A DNA stretch of 48,063 nt from positions 1-48,063 of the forward strand of contig CAIVSK010000040.1 of assembly GCA_903908495.1 (NCBI GenBank). Direction: 5' to 3'. This stretch comes from Akkermansiaceae bacterium (GTDB taxonomy: Bacteria; Verrucomicrobiota; Verrucomicrobiia; Verrucomicrobiales; Akkermansiaceae). Under the pieces are notes generated by a model. The model saw only the letters and a list, made by a program, of their open reading frames with translations, was not told where the DNA came from and did not search any database. Shown piece by piece: positions 25,161-34,231 of the stretch. Both the position numbers and the translations under genes were made by a program. The number at the start of each line of letters is the position of its first letter. Position 1 is the first letter of the stretch.

Positions 25161-25183
25161 CCAGCCCGTCGCCGCCGGGCTGG
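25161..25183. repeat. GC hairpin
   Basis: CCAGCCCG (25161-25168) and CGGGCTGG (25176-25183) form a perfect 8-bp stem with a 7-nt loop. It sits 8 bp from the preceding inverted repeat, giving a double hairpin. No U-tract follows in either direction, so a REP-like or processing element is more likely than an intrinsic terminator. Confidence 0.55.
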
Positions 25184-25573
25184 CTTCAGCAAGTGGCCGA
25201 CTCAAGCTCAGCGGCCGCCCTCGGCCCCTGCGCTGCGCCAATAATCGCCACTTTTCATCCGCCTATCAAAAAAATAATTACTAACCTACCCAACCTACTG
25301 ATTTATTCCCGTCTGGGGGGCTTGGAACGTCAGATCCCGTCACCCGAGAGGTTTCATCCGGGTTTTGCGATAGCATGGCCTGCCGCCGGCGGCGGGTGGT
25401 GAATTCGCGATCGGCGATGAGTTGGTAGGCGGCGGCGGCAGGTGGCTGAACTCTGACTTTTCGTGAGCACTTCGCTGCGCGGGGTCCGGCAGGATGCCAA
25501 ACCCGGCCGGCAGGCTTCCCCCCTTGACATTCGAGCGGATTTCGTCAGTTTTGAATCAGCTCCCCTCAAAGCC

Positions 25574-26071
25574 ATGAAACATCTTCTGCCGCTCCTCGCT
25601 TGCTTCTTGTTCGTCGGCTGCGACTTCACCGTGCCATTGCTCGAGACCCCCAAACTCGATATCGACAAGTCCGTCCTCGGGGTGTGGGAACAACCCCGGC
25701 CTGAGGCCAACAAGCCGCCGGAGCGCCTGCTGGTGCTGCCTCTCGGCAAACAGGAATACCTCGTCGCCTTCACCGGCGACGGCACCGACTCGATCTACGC
25801 CCGCGGCTGCCTCTGCAAAACCGCCGGGCTAACACTCATACAACTCACCTGGATCGGCAACAGCAAGGGCGAAGGCCCCGACGACAACCGAGTCTATCAA
25901 TTCGCCAGCTTTGCCGTCAACGGCAACCAACTCAGCCTGCGCCTGCTCAACCCGGATACCGTCGGCCGCGACGCCAAGTCCGCCGCGGAGCTCACTAAAT
26001 CCATCGAGGCCAACAAGGCCAGCCCCGCCCTCTTCCGCGAGGCGATGCTTTTCACCAAAGCCAAGAAGTGA
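25574..26071 (+). CDS. putative lipoprotein of unknown function
   Basis: A 165-residue product from the ATG at 25574, chosen for its lipoprotein signal MKHLLPLLACFLFVGCDF (lipobox FVGC, Cys16). The mature part carries VLGVWEQPRP and KQEYLVAFTGDGTDSIYARG, a small beta-rich domain of the type seen in lipocalin-like or YbbN-neighbour lipoproteins, but no family is recognised. It is 27 bp upstream of a sugar porter gene and may be co-expressed with it. Confidence 0.65.
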   Translation: MKHLLPLLACFLFVGCDFTVPLLETPKLDIDKSVLGVWEQPRPEANKPPERLLVLPLGKQEYLVAFTGDGTDSIYARGCLCKTAGLTLIQLTWIGNSKGEGPDDNRVYQFASFAVNGNQLSLRLLNPDTVGRDAKSAAELTKSIEANKASPALFREAMLFTKAKK

Positions 26072-26098
26072 ACCACCGCTATTGATTCAAACCCACCG

Positions 26099-27472
26099 AT
26101 GCACTCCGCCCCGCCCTCCGCTGTCTCGCCGCTCCGCTTCGTCGTGTTCGCCGCGGGAGTCACCGCCATCGGCGGCTTTTTGTTTGGATATGACACGGCT
26201 GTCATCAACGGCGCCAATTCATATCTCAAAGCCTACATGCACCTCAATCCGGCACAGGAGGGCTTCGCCGGGGCCAGCGCGATTCTGGGCTGCATTCCCG
26301 GCGCGATGTTTGCAGGGCATTTGAGCGACCGCTTCGGACGCCGCAAGACCTTGTTTCTCTGCGCCGTGTTGTATGCTCTATCCGGAATATTGTCGGCGCT
26401 GCCGCGCACCTTCGATGAATTTCTCGTCGCGCGCTTCATCGGCGGCCTGGGCATCGGCGCGTCCTCGATGATCTGTCCGGTGCACATCGCGGAAATTTCG
26501 CCGGAGAAATGGCGCGGGCGCCTCGGCACCTTGTTTCAACTCGGCATCGTCATGGGGATTTTTCTAACACTCCTCACCAACAAGATGGTGCAAGGCTTCG
26601 GCGACGAACTGTGGAACACCACGCAGGGTTGGCGCTGGATGTTAGGCGCGGGCGCGGTGCCAGCCGTTGCCTTCTTCGGCTTGTTGTTCGCGGTGCCGGA
26701 GAGCCCGCGCTGGCTGGCGCAGCGCGGCCGCCGCGACGAGGCGCTCGCCATCCTGACAAGCGCCGGCGGCGCTGGGCATGCCGCCCTCGAGATGACGGCC
26801 ATTGAGGACGCGATGCAGGATGAAGATGGCGGCTTGAGCGAATTGTTCACGCCCGGGGTGTTGCGCCCGCTGCTGGTTGCGGTGATGCTGATGGCCTTTT
26901 CGCAATTCTGCGGCATCAACGCCATTTTGTATTACTCGTCGAAAATCTTCGAGGCGGCGGGCGGCGGCAAGAATGCCGCCTTCATGTCCTCGATGTGGGT
27001 GGGGCTCATCAACGTGGGTTTCACCTTCGTTGCCATCGGCTTGGTCGACAAGGCCGGCCGGCGCCCCTTGTTGCTCATCGGCACTGCGTTGCAAACCCTC
27101 TCGCTTGGGCTGATTGGCTGGATGTTCCATACCGAGCAAAACGGCCTGCCCCTGTTGCTGTGCGTCGTCTGCTTCATCGGTGCCTTCGCCATGGCGATGG
27201 GGCCCATCGGCTGGCTGTTCTGCTCGGAAGTCTTTCCTAACAAAGTTCGCGGCCGGGCGATGTCGCTGGCGGCGCTCACGGTCTGGGTTTCCTGTTATAT
27301 TGTGACGCAGACCTTTCCCATGCTCAACGACAGCCCGGCGGTCGGGCCTGCCCTCACCTTCTGGATCTATGCGTTGGTCAGCTTCGCTTCATTCCTGTTT
27401 GTGCTGACCATGGTGCCCGAGACCAAGGGCCGCACGCTCGAGGAGATCGGCGCCTCGTGGAGCAAGCGCTGA
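26099..27472 (+). CDS. MFS sugar porter (XylE/GalP-like)
   Basis: A 457-residue inner-membrane sugar:proton symporter of normal length. Signature motifs are GGFLFGYDTAVINGA in TM1, DRFGRRKT in loop 2-3, PESPRWLAQRG, QFCGINAILYYSSKIF in TM7, DKAGRRPLLLIG in loop 8-9, and PETKGRTLEEI at the C-terminus. The QxxGxNxxxYY motif resembles that of monosaccharide porters. It converges on the glycosyltransferase gene, with 12 bp between the stops. Compared with the porter at 11101-13047, it lacks the large TM9-TM10 insert. Confidence 0.93.
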   Translation: MHSAPPSAVSPLRFVVFAAGVTAIGGFLFGYDTAVINGANSYLKAYMHLNPAQEGFAGASAILGCIPGAMFAGHLSDRFGRRKTLFLCAVLYALSGILSALPRTFDEFLVARFIGGLGIGASSMICPVHIAEISPEKWRGRLGTLFQLGIVMGIFLTLLTNKMVQGFGDELWNTTQGWRWMLGAGAVPAVAFFGLLFAVPESPRWLAQRGRRDEALAILTSAGGAGHAALEMTAIEDAMQDEDGGLSELFTPGVLRPLLVAVMLMAFSQFCGINAILYYSSKIFEAAGGGKNAAFMSSMWVGLINVGFTFVAIGLVDKAGRRPLLLIGTALQTLSLGLIGWMFHTEQNGLPLLLCVVCFIGAFAMAMGPIGWLFCSEVFPNKVRGRAMSLAALTVWVSCYIVTQTFPMLNDSPAVGPALTFWIYALVSFASFLFVLTMVPETKGRTLEEIGASWSKR

Positions 27473-27484
27473 GACGGGGCGGGA

Positions 27485-29092
27485 TCAATGCCCGCGGGCG
27501 GCCGCCATTTCCGCCAGATAGCGGTCCCACAAGTCCTGCTGGATGTTGAGCACCAGCAGCACGCCGGGGCGCAAGCCGAAATACTCCGAGTGATAGCGCT
27601 CGCGCAGCAGCGGTTCGAGATTTTCCTGCAGTTCCGCGCTGGTCACAATGACCGGCGCGTCGGGACTTGCCGGGAGGGCACTCCAATAGCCGACCCGCCG
27701 ACACTTGCGCAGATAATACGGCAACGGCCAGTACTCGGGCGTGATGAAATGGATTTTCATCGACAACCCGTCTGCATGCAATGCAGCGACCTCCGAGATG
27801 CGGCGGGCGAGGCGGACCACATCGGGCACCGAATGGGCATAGACATACGGGTTGCGCGGGTCGGCGCAGAAGCGGTTGTTGGCGCGTGATGCCTGGGCGG
27901 CGAGCTGCCCCGCGCCGGTTAGCAGCAACAATGCTAACACGACACGTGCGGCCCCTCGCGGCAGCCAATGCAACAGCGTGCTGGCACCGATCCCGGCCAG
28001 CAGAATCAAGCCATGCAGAGAACCGACCAGGTTCCACGGGGTCTTGTAGGGAATCAGCGCAAACGCCAGCGTCAAGCCGATGGCATAAATCGCCAGAAAA
28101 ATCGCCAACTCGGGGTTGATGCAGGAAGCCGCCCGACCGCGCAGGCTGGCAATGAGACCGACGGCTGCCAGAGCCAGAATCAGCCCCTCGCTCCACCACG
28201 GGCCGGGCGCGTCCTTGGTATAGGCTAACAATTTCAAGTAGTAATACCATGGTTGCTGGTGCAGGGCGGCGCTGCCATCCCCCCCGCTGCGATCGAAATA
28301 ATGGCGGAACGCCAACAGTGAATCGAGCGGCCCTCGCGGATGGGCCAGCAACGATGAATACAACAATCCAGCCACCGTCGCAGCCACACCCAATGCCAGC
28401 AGCATGTGGCAGGCGGAGCGCCGCTGCAGAGGCCACAACGGGCGTCCATCGCGGCGCCACCGGCGCAGCACCAAGCAACCATAGGCGGCAGCCATCGCGC
28501 CGCAAAAGATGACGCTGGTTTCCTTGGTGGCGTACATCATGCCCACGGCCGCACCTAACAGAACAATCCAACCCGCGCGCGGCCTGCGGAAATACCCCCA
28601 CAGCGCCCACAGCGCGAGCGCGGAGAAAAACACCAGCACCATTTCCTGGATGTAGTAACGACTGTAAAACACCATCGCCGGCGACACCGCCAGCAAGACC
28701 GCCGAGGTGACACTGGCCACGCTGCCGAGATCCCGGCGCAGTGCCAGCAACAGCAGGATCAAACCCGTCCCGAACAGCACCGGAACCAGCCGGAAGTCGG
28801 CATCACCGGCCACCGCGAAACTTGGCACGCCGCGGAGCTTTAAAACCGGCAGTGTGATATAGTAGAGACTCGGGCCGTGAAACTCGAACGGGTTATAGAT
28901 ATACTGGCCGCCATCATATAACTCGCCGGCCTTGACCGCCTGCACCGCCTCATCGACATGAAACGGCCGCAACTCCAATCGCTGCAAGCGGACCCCCAGC
29001 GCCGCCGCCGCGATCAGCAACACCAGCACCACGCCCGCCACACCCTGCCTGCAACAAAGCCGCCTGAACTCTGAAAGCAGCCGGGAGCCCAT
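27485..29092 (-). CDS. GT-C family membrane glycosyltransferase (GT39-like, TIGR03663 type)
   Basis: A 535-residue polytopic membrane protein from the ATG at 29092 (MGSRLLSEFRRL); the upstream frame extension is low-complexity. After TM1 the first loop has LRPFHVDEAVQAVKAGELYD, the acidic motif of dolichol-phosphate-mannose-like and GT39 enzymes. About ten hydrophobic helices follow (for example LVPVLFGTGLILLLLALRR and SVTSAVLLAVSPAMVFYSRY). The segment QYIYNPFEFHGPSLYYITLP fits the TIGR03663 group. It probably transfers a sugar from a lipid carrier to an envelope acceptor. The discoidin-like protein gene lies 25 bp upstream on the same strand. Confidence 0.82.
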   Translation of the reverse strand: MGSRLLSEFRRLCCRQGVAGVVLVLLIAAAALGVRLQRLELRPFHVDEAVQAVKAGELYDGGQYIYNPFEFHGPSLYYITLPVLKLRGVPSFAVAGDADFRLVPVLFGTGLILLLLALRRDLGSVASVTSAVLLAVSPAMVFYSRYYIQEMVLVFFSALALWALWGYFRRPRAGWIVLLGAAVGMMYATKETSVIFCGAMAAAYGCLVLRRWRRDGRPLWPLQRRSACHMLLALGVAATVAGLLYSSLLAHPRGPLDSLLAFRHYFDRSGGDGSAALHQQPWYYYLKLLAYTKDAPGPWWSEGLILALAAVGLIASLRGRAASCINPELAIFLAIYAIGLTLAFALIPYKTPWNLVGSLHGLILLAGIGASTLLHWLPRGAARVVLALLLLTGAGQLAAQASRANNRFCADPRNPYVYAHSVPDVVRLARRISEVAALHADGLSMKIHFITPEYWPLPYYLRKCRRVGYWSALPASPDAPVIVTSAELQENLEPLLRERYHSEYFGLRPGVLLVLNIQQDLWDRYLAEMAAARGH

Positions 29093-29117
29093 GAATGACA
29101 CAATTGAAAGGATCGAA

Positions 29118-29849
29118 TCAAGGCAACGGTTTGCCGTAGACCTCGACTTCGATGTAATGATTCGCGTCGTTGGAGGTATTGCCGTTGCTGTAGAGGCGGA
29201 CGTAGCGCCCCTTGGCGGCCTTGGCATCGATCAACTTGCCCTCGTAGGTCTCGAGGTATTCCTTGTCCTTGCCCGCGCCCAAGCCCGACGAATTATCATC
29301 ATCGTTGTTGAATACGGTGGTCACCCCCATGATGAAATCCGGATCCTCAGCCACCTGCACGACCACGTCGCGATACACACGCGCATCCTGGTGATAGTGC
29401 CAGACCACCAGCGCGGCGAGTTGCGCGGGTTTGCCCAGATCGATCTGCACGTATTGCTTGCCCGGCCCGAGCTCGACAATGCTGCCGTCGCCGGCCTCCT
29501 TGTCCTTGTCGGTCACTAACTCGAGGCTGCCGATGATCGGCGCGGCATCACTACTGGTGACTTTTTTGCCTGCGGAAAGCAGGACCGTGCCGGCCGGAAC
29601 TTGATAGATCGGACGTTTTCCGGGCAGGGGCTTTTCCAAATTGGTGGACTTGATGTTCTTTGGGGTGCCGACAAACAAGGGTTTGGGCAGTTGGAACTCC
29701 AACGCCTGCGTGCCGGGCGCGGCGGTGGTGCCGAGCGGCGCAGCGGGCTTGGCATCCTCGGCGGCGGGCAGCGCCAGGGCCAGGCCCAGCAGCGCGCCGG
29801 CGATCCGTGGCCATGGTTGGCACATGTTTGCGAATTTCGGGTGGCTCAT
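29118..29849 (-). CDS. exported discoidin-like (F5/8 type C) protein
   Basis: A 243-residue product with an N-terminal signal (RIAGALLGLALALPAAEDAK). A low-complexity linker follows, then a galactose-binding-like beta domain (about 110-243): SLELVTDKDKEAGDGSIVEL, QYVQIDLGKPAQLAALVVWH, and RYVRLYSNGNTSNDANHYIE before VEVYGKP. This resembles discoidin/F5-8C domains that bind carbohydrate. The carbohydrate role is inferred. It precedes the membrane glycosyltransferase gene, so the two may be an operon for surface polysaccharide or glycoprotein work. Confidence 0.7.
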   Translation of the reverse strand: MSHPKFANMCQPWPRIAGALLGLALALPAAEDAKPAAPLGTTAAPGTQALEFQLPKPLFVGTPKNIKSTNLEKPLPGKRPIYQVPAGTVLLSAGKKVTSSDAAPIIGSLELVTDKDKEAGDGSIVELGPGKQYVQIDLGKPAQLAALVVWHYHQDARVYRDVVVQVAEDPDFIMGVTTVFNNDDDNSSGLGAGKDKEYLETYEGKLIDAKAAKGRYVRLYSNGNTSNDANHYIEVEVYGKPLP

Positions 29850-30040
29850 GGGGTCGTTCGGGTAGGGGAGTGCATTGCAGAGTGGCTGGCATCATCAGAC
29901 GCCAAGCCTCGCCGGGACGGCGAATCCTTGAGAACGGTTCCAGCGCCAGCGGTCTTTCAACCGACATGGCACCGGGGACCTCGCGAGTGATTGGTGCAGA
30001 GCAATTCAATGGCTGCGGCGCTCACAGTGCGCCGCTCACA

Positions 30041-30064
30041 ATGCGCCGCCACAGTGCGGCGCAT
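30041..30064. terminator. hairpin at the 3' end of the carboxyltransferase gene
   Basis: ATGCGCCGC (30041-30049) and GCGGCGCAT (30056-30064) form a perfect 9-bp stem with a 6-nt loop, 13 bp past the stop of the minus-strand gene. Two direct copies of GCTCACARTGCGCC (30020-30033 and 30034-30047) overlap it. There is no U-tract, so termination would be non-canonical. Confidence 0.4.
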
Positions 30065-30076
30065 CGCCTCTGCGGG

Positions 30077-31573
30077 TCAGTCGAGCTTTTCCACCGTCAC
30101 ATCATAGCGGCCGCCGTTGATACTGAGCACCAGGTGCTTGCCGGCGGCGGGGGTGCCGGACGGGCTTGCCTTGGGGGCCTCGGCCGGGGTGCTGCGCACG
30201 GTGACGGGGGCGGCGGGTGCCGGGGCGGGCGGGGTGCCGCCGCCTTTGATCAACGCCTCGACCTGCTGGGGAAACATCGCATACAGGACCACCGTTTCGT
30301 CGTCGGTGGGCAGGCCCTTGTCGGCGCATTGCTTGCGCAAGCCGTCCATCGCGGGGGCCAGCAAATTTGCCGGGCGCTCGGTGACGGTTTTCTGGCCGCT
30401 TTGTTTTTCCACCTGGGCGAGCACCTCGGGATTGATCGGGCCTGGGGCTTTGCCGTATTTGCCAAGAGCGATGTCCTGCGCGGGCTGGCAGATCATTTTC
30501 CAGCGGCCGAACTTCACGTTCATCATCGCCTGGGTGCCGACAATCTGGGAAGTCGGGGTGACCAGCGGGATCCAGCCGAGTGCCTCGCGCACCACCGGGA
30601 TTTCGCGGACCACTTGGTCGAACTTGTCGGACATGCCCTGCTCGGCGAGCTGGGTGCGGAAGTTGGAGAGCATGCCGCCGGGCACTTGGAAAATGAGAAT
30701 GTCCGAGTCCACCCGCTCGTTGGCCGGACTGGTGAACTTGCCGAGCTGCTTATATACATCCTCGAAATAGACGCGCAGTTCCTGGAGTTTGTCGGGATCG
30801 AATTGCGGGGAGCGGGGATGGCCTTTGAGCAGGGCGAGCATGCGCACGGTGTCGGGCTGGCCGGTGCCGTTGGCAAACGGAGCGATGGAGGTTTCCACGG
30901 CGTCGACCCCGGCATCGATGGCCGCCAAGTAGGACGCGGCACCGAGTCCGGCGGTGTCATGGGTGTGGAGGGTGATGGGCAAGCCGACGCGCCGCTTCAA
31001 CTCCTTGACCAGCTCGAAGGCCACCATCGGTGAGATGATGCCGGACATGTCCTTGATGCCGATGGACTGGCAGCCCATTTTTTGCAATTCCACGCCGAGC
31101 TCCACAAACGCCTCGACGGTGTGGACCGGACTGATGGTGTAACAGATTTCGCCGCGAGCGTGTTTGCCGCAGGCGAGCACGGTTTTGACGGCGGTGGCCA
31201 GATTGCGCACGTCGTTGAGCGCATCGAAAATCCGGAACACATCCTGGCCCGCCGCCGCGTTGGCGCGCACAAACGCCTCCACCACGTCGTCGGCAAAACT
31301 GGCGTATTGCACGATGTTCTGGCCGCGCAACAGCATGATTTGCGGGGTGCGCGGCGCGGCTTTCTTGAGCGCGCGCAGCCGGTCAAACGGGTTTTCGCCG
31401 AGGTAACGCAGGCAGGAATCGATGGTCGCCCCGCCCCAGGTTTCCAGGCCGCTGAAGCCCATTTCGTCGAGAATAGGAGCTGCCGGCAGCATTTGAGCGG
31501 TGCTCATGCGGGTGGCGGCGAGGGATTGATGACCATCGCGCAAGACGGTGTTGTTGAATGTGACAGGTTGCAT
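30077..31573 (-). CDS. carboxyltransferase subunit (pyruvate carboxylase B / oxaloacetate decarboxylase alpha), no biotinyl domain
   Basis: A 498-residue cytoplasmic protein that transfers carboxyl groups between carboxybiotin and pyruvate/oxaloacetate. TIM-barrel landmarks are RDGHQSL (metal Asp13), GIKDMSG (Lys174, carbamylated in the family), and LHTHDTAG (His203, His205). The later domain carries FRTQLAEQGMSDKF and KFGRWKMICQPAQDIALGKYGKAPG. A Pro/Ala-rich linker leads to LSINGGRYDVTVEKLD and then a stop, so the biotin-carrier domain with its EAMKM site is missing, unlike about 590-residue family members. The ATG at 31573 gives the family start MQPVTFNNTVLRDGHQS. It is divergent from citrate synthase. 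Biotin carboxylase and carrier genes are not in this window. Confidence 0.85.
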   Translation of the reverse strand: MQPVTFNNTVLRDGHQSLAATRMSTAQMLPAAPILDEMGFSGLETWGGATIDSCLRYLGENPFDRLRALKKAAPRTPQIMLLRGQNIVQYASFADDVVEAFVRANAAAGQDVFRIFDALNDVRNLATAVKTVLACGKHARGEICYTISPVHTVEAFVELGVELQKMGCQSIGIKDMSGIISPMVAFELVKELKRRVGLPITLHTHDTAGLGAASYLAAIDAGVDAVETSIAPFANGTGQPDTVRMLALLKGHPRSPQFDPDKLQELRVYFEDVYKQLGKFTSPANERVDSDILIFQVPGGMLSNFRTQLAEQGMSDKFDQVVREIPVVREALGWIPLVTPTSQIVGTQAMMNVKFGRWKMICQPAQDIALGKYGKAPGPINPEVLAQVEKQSGQKTVTERPANLLAPAMDGLRKQCADKGLPTDDETVVLYAMFPQQVEALIKGGGTPPAPAPAAPVTVRSTPAEAPKASPSGTPAAGKHLVLSINGGRYDVTVEKLD

Positions 31574-31693
31574 GGTGTGTGTTGGAATATCTTGGAAAAC
31601 ATCGAAGCGTCTGAGCACTCCGCAAAAATCAACGCATATTTTCTGACCGGCCCGCCACATTCAACACCAATCCGCTGCCTAATCGCGGGGGAT

Positions 31694-31771
31694 TTTGCAG
31701 ATTCCTTGACTGGGGCCGATTCCACGGCCATCAACCGCAAGAAACGCCCCAATTTTGAGGAAATCTGCAAA
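31694..31771. promoter_or_regulatory. inverted repeat between the carboxyltransferase gene and gltA
   Basis: TTTGCAGATTCCT (31694-31706) and AGGAAATCTGCAAA (31758-31771) are near-perfect inverse copies, with one extra base in the second arm, 51 nt apart in the 250-bp gap between the divergent carboxyltransferase and citrate synthase genes. The spacing (about 64 bp centre to centre, near six helical turns) would suit a regulator that bridges two sites. This is an inference. Confidence 0.4.
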
Positions 31772-31824
31772 GAGCCGAAATTGCTGTGGCGCCGCTTGTC
31801 AAACTGTGCATAATCCCCGCGCCT

Positions 31825-33117
31825 ATGAACGGAACAGCGGAACTCATCATTGATAACAAGCGTTTGGAACTCCCCATGATCGTCGGTTCGGAGGGCGAGG
31901 TAGGGATTGATATTGCCGCGCTGCGCGACAAGACCGGCTGCATCACCCTCGACCCCGGCTACGGCAACACCGGCGCCTGCAAGAGCGCCATCACTTTCAT
32001 CGACGGCGAAAAAGGCGTCCTCCAATACCGCGGTTACGACATCGCCGAGCTCGCCGCCAAGAGCACCTTCGTTGAGACGTCCTACCTGCTCATTTACGGC
32101 GAACTGCCCACCCCCGCGCAACTGGCGGCATTTTCCGGCGAGCTCACCGACAACCAGATGCTGCACGAAGGCATGCGCTTTTTGTTCGAAGGGTTCCCGA
32201 CCTCGGCCCACCCGATGGGCATCCTCTCGGCCATGATCAATGCGGCCTCGTCGTATTTTCCCAACCTGCTGAGCGGCAAAGACCGTGAGACGCGCTTTCC
32301 GCGCCACGCAGCCCGGCTCATTTCCCAGGTCCGCACCATCGCCGCGTTCTCGTACCGCAAGGCCCACGGCCTGCCCACCATCTATCCGAAGTCCAACCTC
32401 AAGTACACGGCCAACTTCCTCCACATGATGTTCTCCGCTCCCAATGAGGACTGGGAGATCCAACCGGATATCGTCCGCGCGCTCGATCTGATCTTCCTGC
32501 TGCATGCCGACCACGAGCAGAATTGCTCCACCGCCACGGTGCGCATGGTCGCCTCCAGCCGCGCCAACCTGTTTGCCTCCGCCTCCGCCGGCGTCTGCGC
32601 GCTGTGGGGCCCGCTGCATGGCGGCGCCAACCAAGCCGTGCTGGAAATGCTCGAGGAAATCCACGCCGAAGGCGACGACGGCACCAAGTTCCTCACCGAA
32701 GTGAAAAACAAGGTCGGCAACCGCCGCCTGATGGGCTTCGGCCACCGCGTCTATAAGAACTTCGACCCCCGCGCCGTCATCATCAAGGAACAATGCGACA
32801 AGGTCCTGTCGCAGTTGCACAAGTCCGACCCGTTGTTGGACATTGCCAAGAAGCTCGAGGAAATCGCCCTCCACGACGAGTACTTCATCTCGCGCAAACT
32901 CTATCCGAACGTCGATTTCTACAGCGGCATCATCATGCGCGCCATCGGCATCCCGATGGACATGTTCACGGTGATGTTTGCCATCGGCCGCATGCCGGGC
33001 TGGATCGCCAACTTCAAGGAAGTCATGGAAGATCCCGATAGCCGCATCGCGCGGCCCCGCCAGATCTACACCGGCCACACGCCGCGCAATTACGTTGCGA
33101 TGGACCAGCGCGCTTGA
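31825..33117 (+). CDS. gltA: citrate synthase
   Basis: A 430-residue TCA-cycle entry enzyme that condenses acetyl-CoA and oxaloacetate. The catalytic residues align with E. coli GltA: His265 (GPLHGGANQ), His307 ([14 protein letters not shown]) and Asp364 (NVDFYSG). The substrate segment [19 protein letters not shown] and the N-terminal [20 protein letters not shown] are typical of the Gram-negative, NADH-responsive type. The ATG at 31825 is chosen because the family begins here ([10 protein letters not shown]); the frame is open to 31786. It is divergent from the carboxyltransferase gene, and the shared inverted repeat suggests common control. Confidence 0.96.
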   Translation: MNGTAELIIDNKRLELPMIVGSEGEVGIDIAALRDKTGCITLDPGYGNTGACKSAITFIDGEKGVLQYRGYDIAELAAKSTFVETSYLLIYGELPTPAQLAAFSGELTDNQMLHEGMRFLFEGFPTSAHPMGILSAMINAASSYFPNLLSGKDRETRFPRHAARLISQVRTIAAFSYRKAHGLPTIYPKSNLKYTANFLHMMFSAPNEDWEIQPDIVRALDLIFLLHADHEQNCSTATVRMVASSRANLFASASAGVCALWGPLHGGANQAVLEMLEEIHAEGDDGTKFLTEVKNKVGNRRLMGFGHRVYKNFDPRAVIIKEQCDKVLSQLHKSDPLLDIAKKLEEIALHDEYFISRKLYPNVDFYSGIIMRAIGIPMDMFTVMFAIGRMPGWIANFKEVMEDPDSRIARPRQIYTGHTPRNYVAMDQRA

Positions 33118-33166
33118 TCGGGTGCCCCTGGCGTGGGATTGACACTGATCCGATGAACCGCCGCCC

Positions 33167-34216
33167 ATGCTCGCCGCCCTTACCCAACTCATCTGCGACG
33201 CCTTCAGCGGTGCTGCCACCGACGTGTTTCTCGTCGCCGGCGAGGCACCCCGCATCCGCCACGAAGGCGAGGTCGTCGAGCTCCATCCGGGCCCGATCCC
33301 GGCGCAGGCGATGGCGGAATTCTGGACTTCCTGCGGCATCGACCCGGCGACCCATCCGGAGGCGGACATTTCGTGGCAACTGCCGCACGGCGGCCGCCTG
33401 CGGGTCAATCTCTATCATACCCTTGGCCGCCTCGCCGCCGCGCTGCGGCCGATCCGCGCCCACATCCCGTCGCTCACCGAGCTCGGCTTGCCCGCGCCAC
33501 TGCTCGAGACCTGGTTGCAACGCCGCTACGGCCTCATCCTGGTGACCGGGCCGACCGGATCGGGCAAATCCACCACCGTGGCCTCCTGCCTGGATTGGAT
33601 CAACCATCACCTCGGCCGCCACATCGTGACGCTGGAGGACCCCATCGAGTACTTGTTTGAGAACGACCGGGGGTTTTTCTCGCAACGGGAAATCCGCCAG
33701 GATTCGGACAGTTTTGCCAGCGGATTGCGCGCGGCGTTGCGGCAAAGTCCGGACGTTTTGTTTGTGGGCGAGATCCGCGATCGGGAAACCGCGGTGACCG
33801 CCCTCCACGCTGCGGAGACCGGCCACCTGGTCATTTCGACCCTCCACAGCAGCGGCGTGGTGGAAACCCTCGAGCGCTTCTCCCACCTGCTCCAGACCGA
33901 AGCCACCGGCGCCCTCAACCTGCTCGCCGCCCAACTCGTCGGCATCCTTTCCCAACAACTGCTGCCGCGCCTCGGCGGCGGTTTGTTCCCCGCCCTCGAG
34001 TACCTCCAGAACGAAGCCGCCACCCGCCGCTGGATCCTCGATAACAAACTCACCGAATTGCAGGACCACTTGCAAAAATCCGACGGCGCGACGAATTGTT
34101 CCCTGCTCGACTACCTGGTGGCCGCCGCCCGCCAGGATTTCGTCGATCCGGAAATCGCCCGCTCCGCCTGCCCGCGGCCGCAGGATTTTGATCGCGCCAT
34201 GCGCGGAATTTCCTGA
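33167..34216 (+). CDS. PilT/PilU-like type IV pilus retraction ATPase (first of pair)
   Basis: A 349-residue cytoplasmic hexameric ATPase. Walker A is GPTGSGKST, the Asp box is VTLEDPIEYLF, Walker B is PDVLFVGEIRD, and the His box is HLVISTLHSSGVVETLERF. The N-terminal part is a PilT-like PAS fold. Compared with its downstream neighbour it is more divergent: TLHSSGVVETLERF replaces the usual TLHT..A..TIDR. It resembles PilU-type helpers. The stop is 15 bp before the next PilT start, so the two form an operon. Type IV pilus genes for the fibre are not in the window. Confidence 0.9.
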   Translation: MLAALTQLICDAFSGAATDVFLVAGEAPRIRHEGEVVELHPGPIPAQAMAEFWTSCGIDPATHPEADISWQLPHGGRLRVNLYHTLGRLAAALRPIRAHIPSLTELGLPAPLLETWLQRRYGLILVTGPTGSGKSTTVASCLDWINHHLGRHIVTLEDPIEYLFENDRGFFSQREIRQDSDSFASGLRAALRQSPDVLFVGEIRDRETAVTALHAAETGHLVISTLHSSGVVETLERFSHLLQTEATGALNLLAAQLVGILSQQLLPRLGGGLFPALEYLQNEAATRRWILDNKLTELQDHLQKSDGATNCSLLDYLVAAARQDFVDPEIARSACPRPQDFDRAMRGIS

Positions 34217-34231
34217 TAGATCCTCACCGCC

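Larger units (their letters stand above)
25003..25573. other. 570-bp gene-poor stretch between toxin-antitoxin and lipoprotein
   Basis: Contains two strong inverted repeats (listed separately), an AT-rich patch at 25262-25306 (AAAAAAATAATTACTAACC), and a minus-strand frame from about 25480 to the stop at 25281-25283 that reads PPAAAAYQLIADREFTTR. That frame looks protein-like but has no recognised family or start. No complete gene is supported. Confidence 0.45.

Noticed and set aside
31504..33408. 634-residue open frame antisense to citrate synthase
   Set aside because: It is the complement of a well-conserved enzyme and has no recognisable domain.
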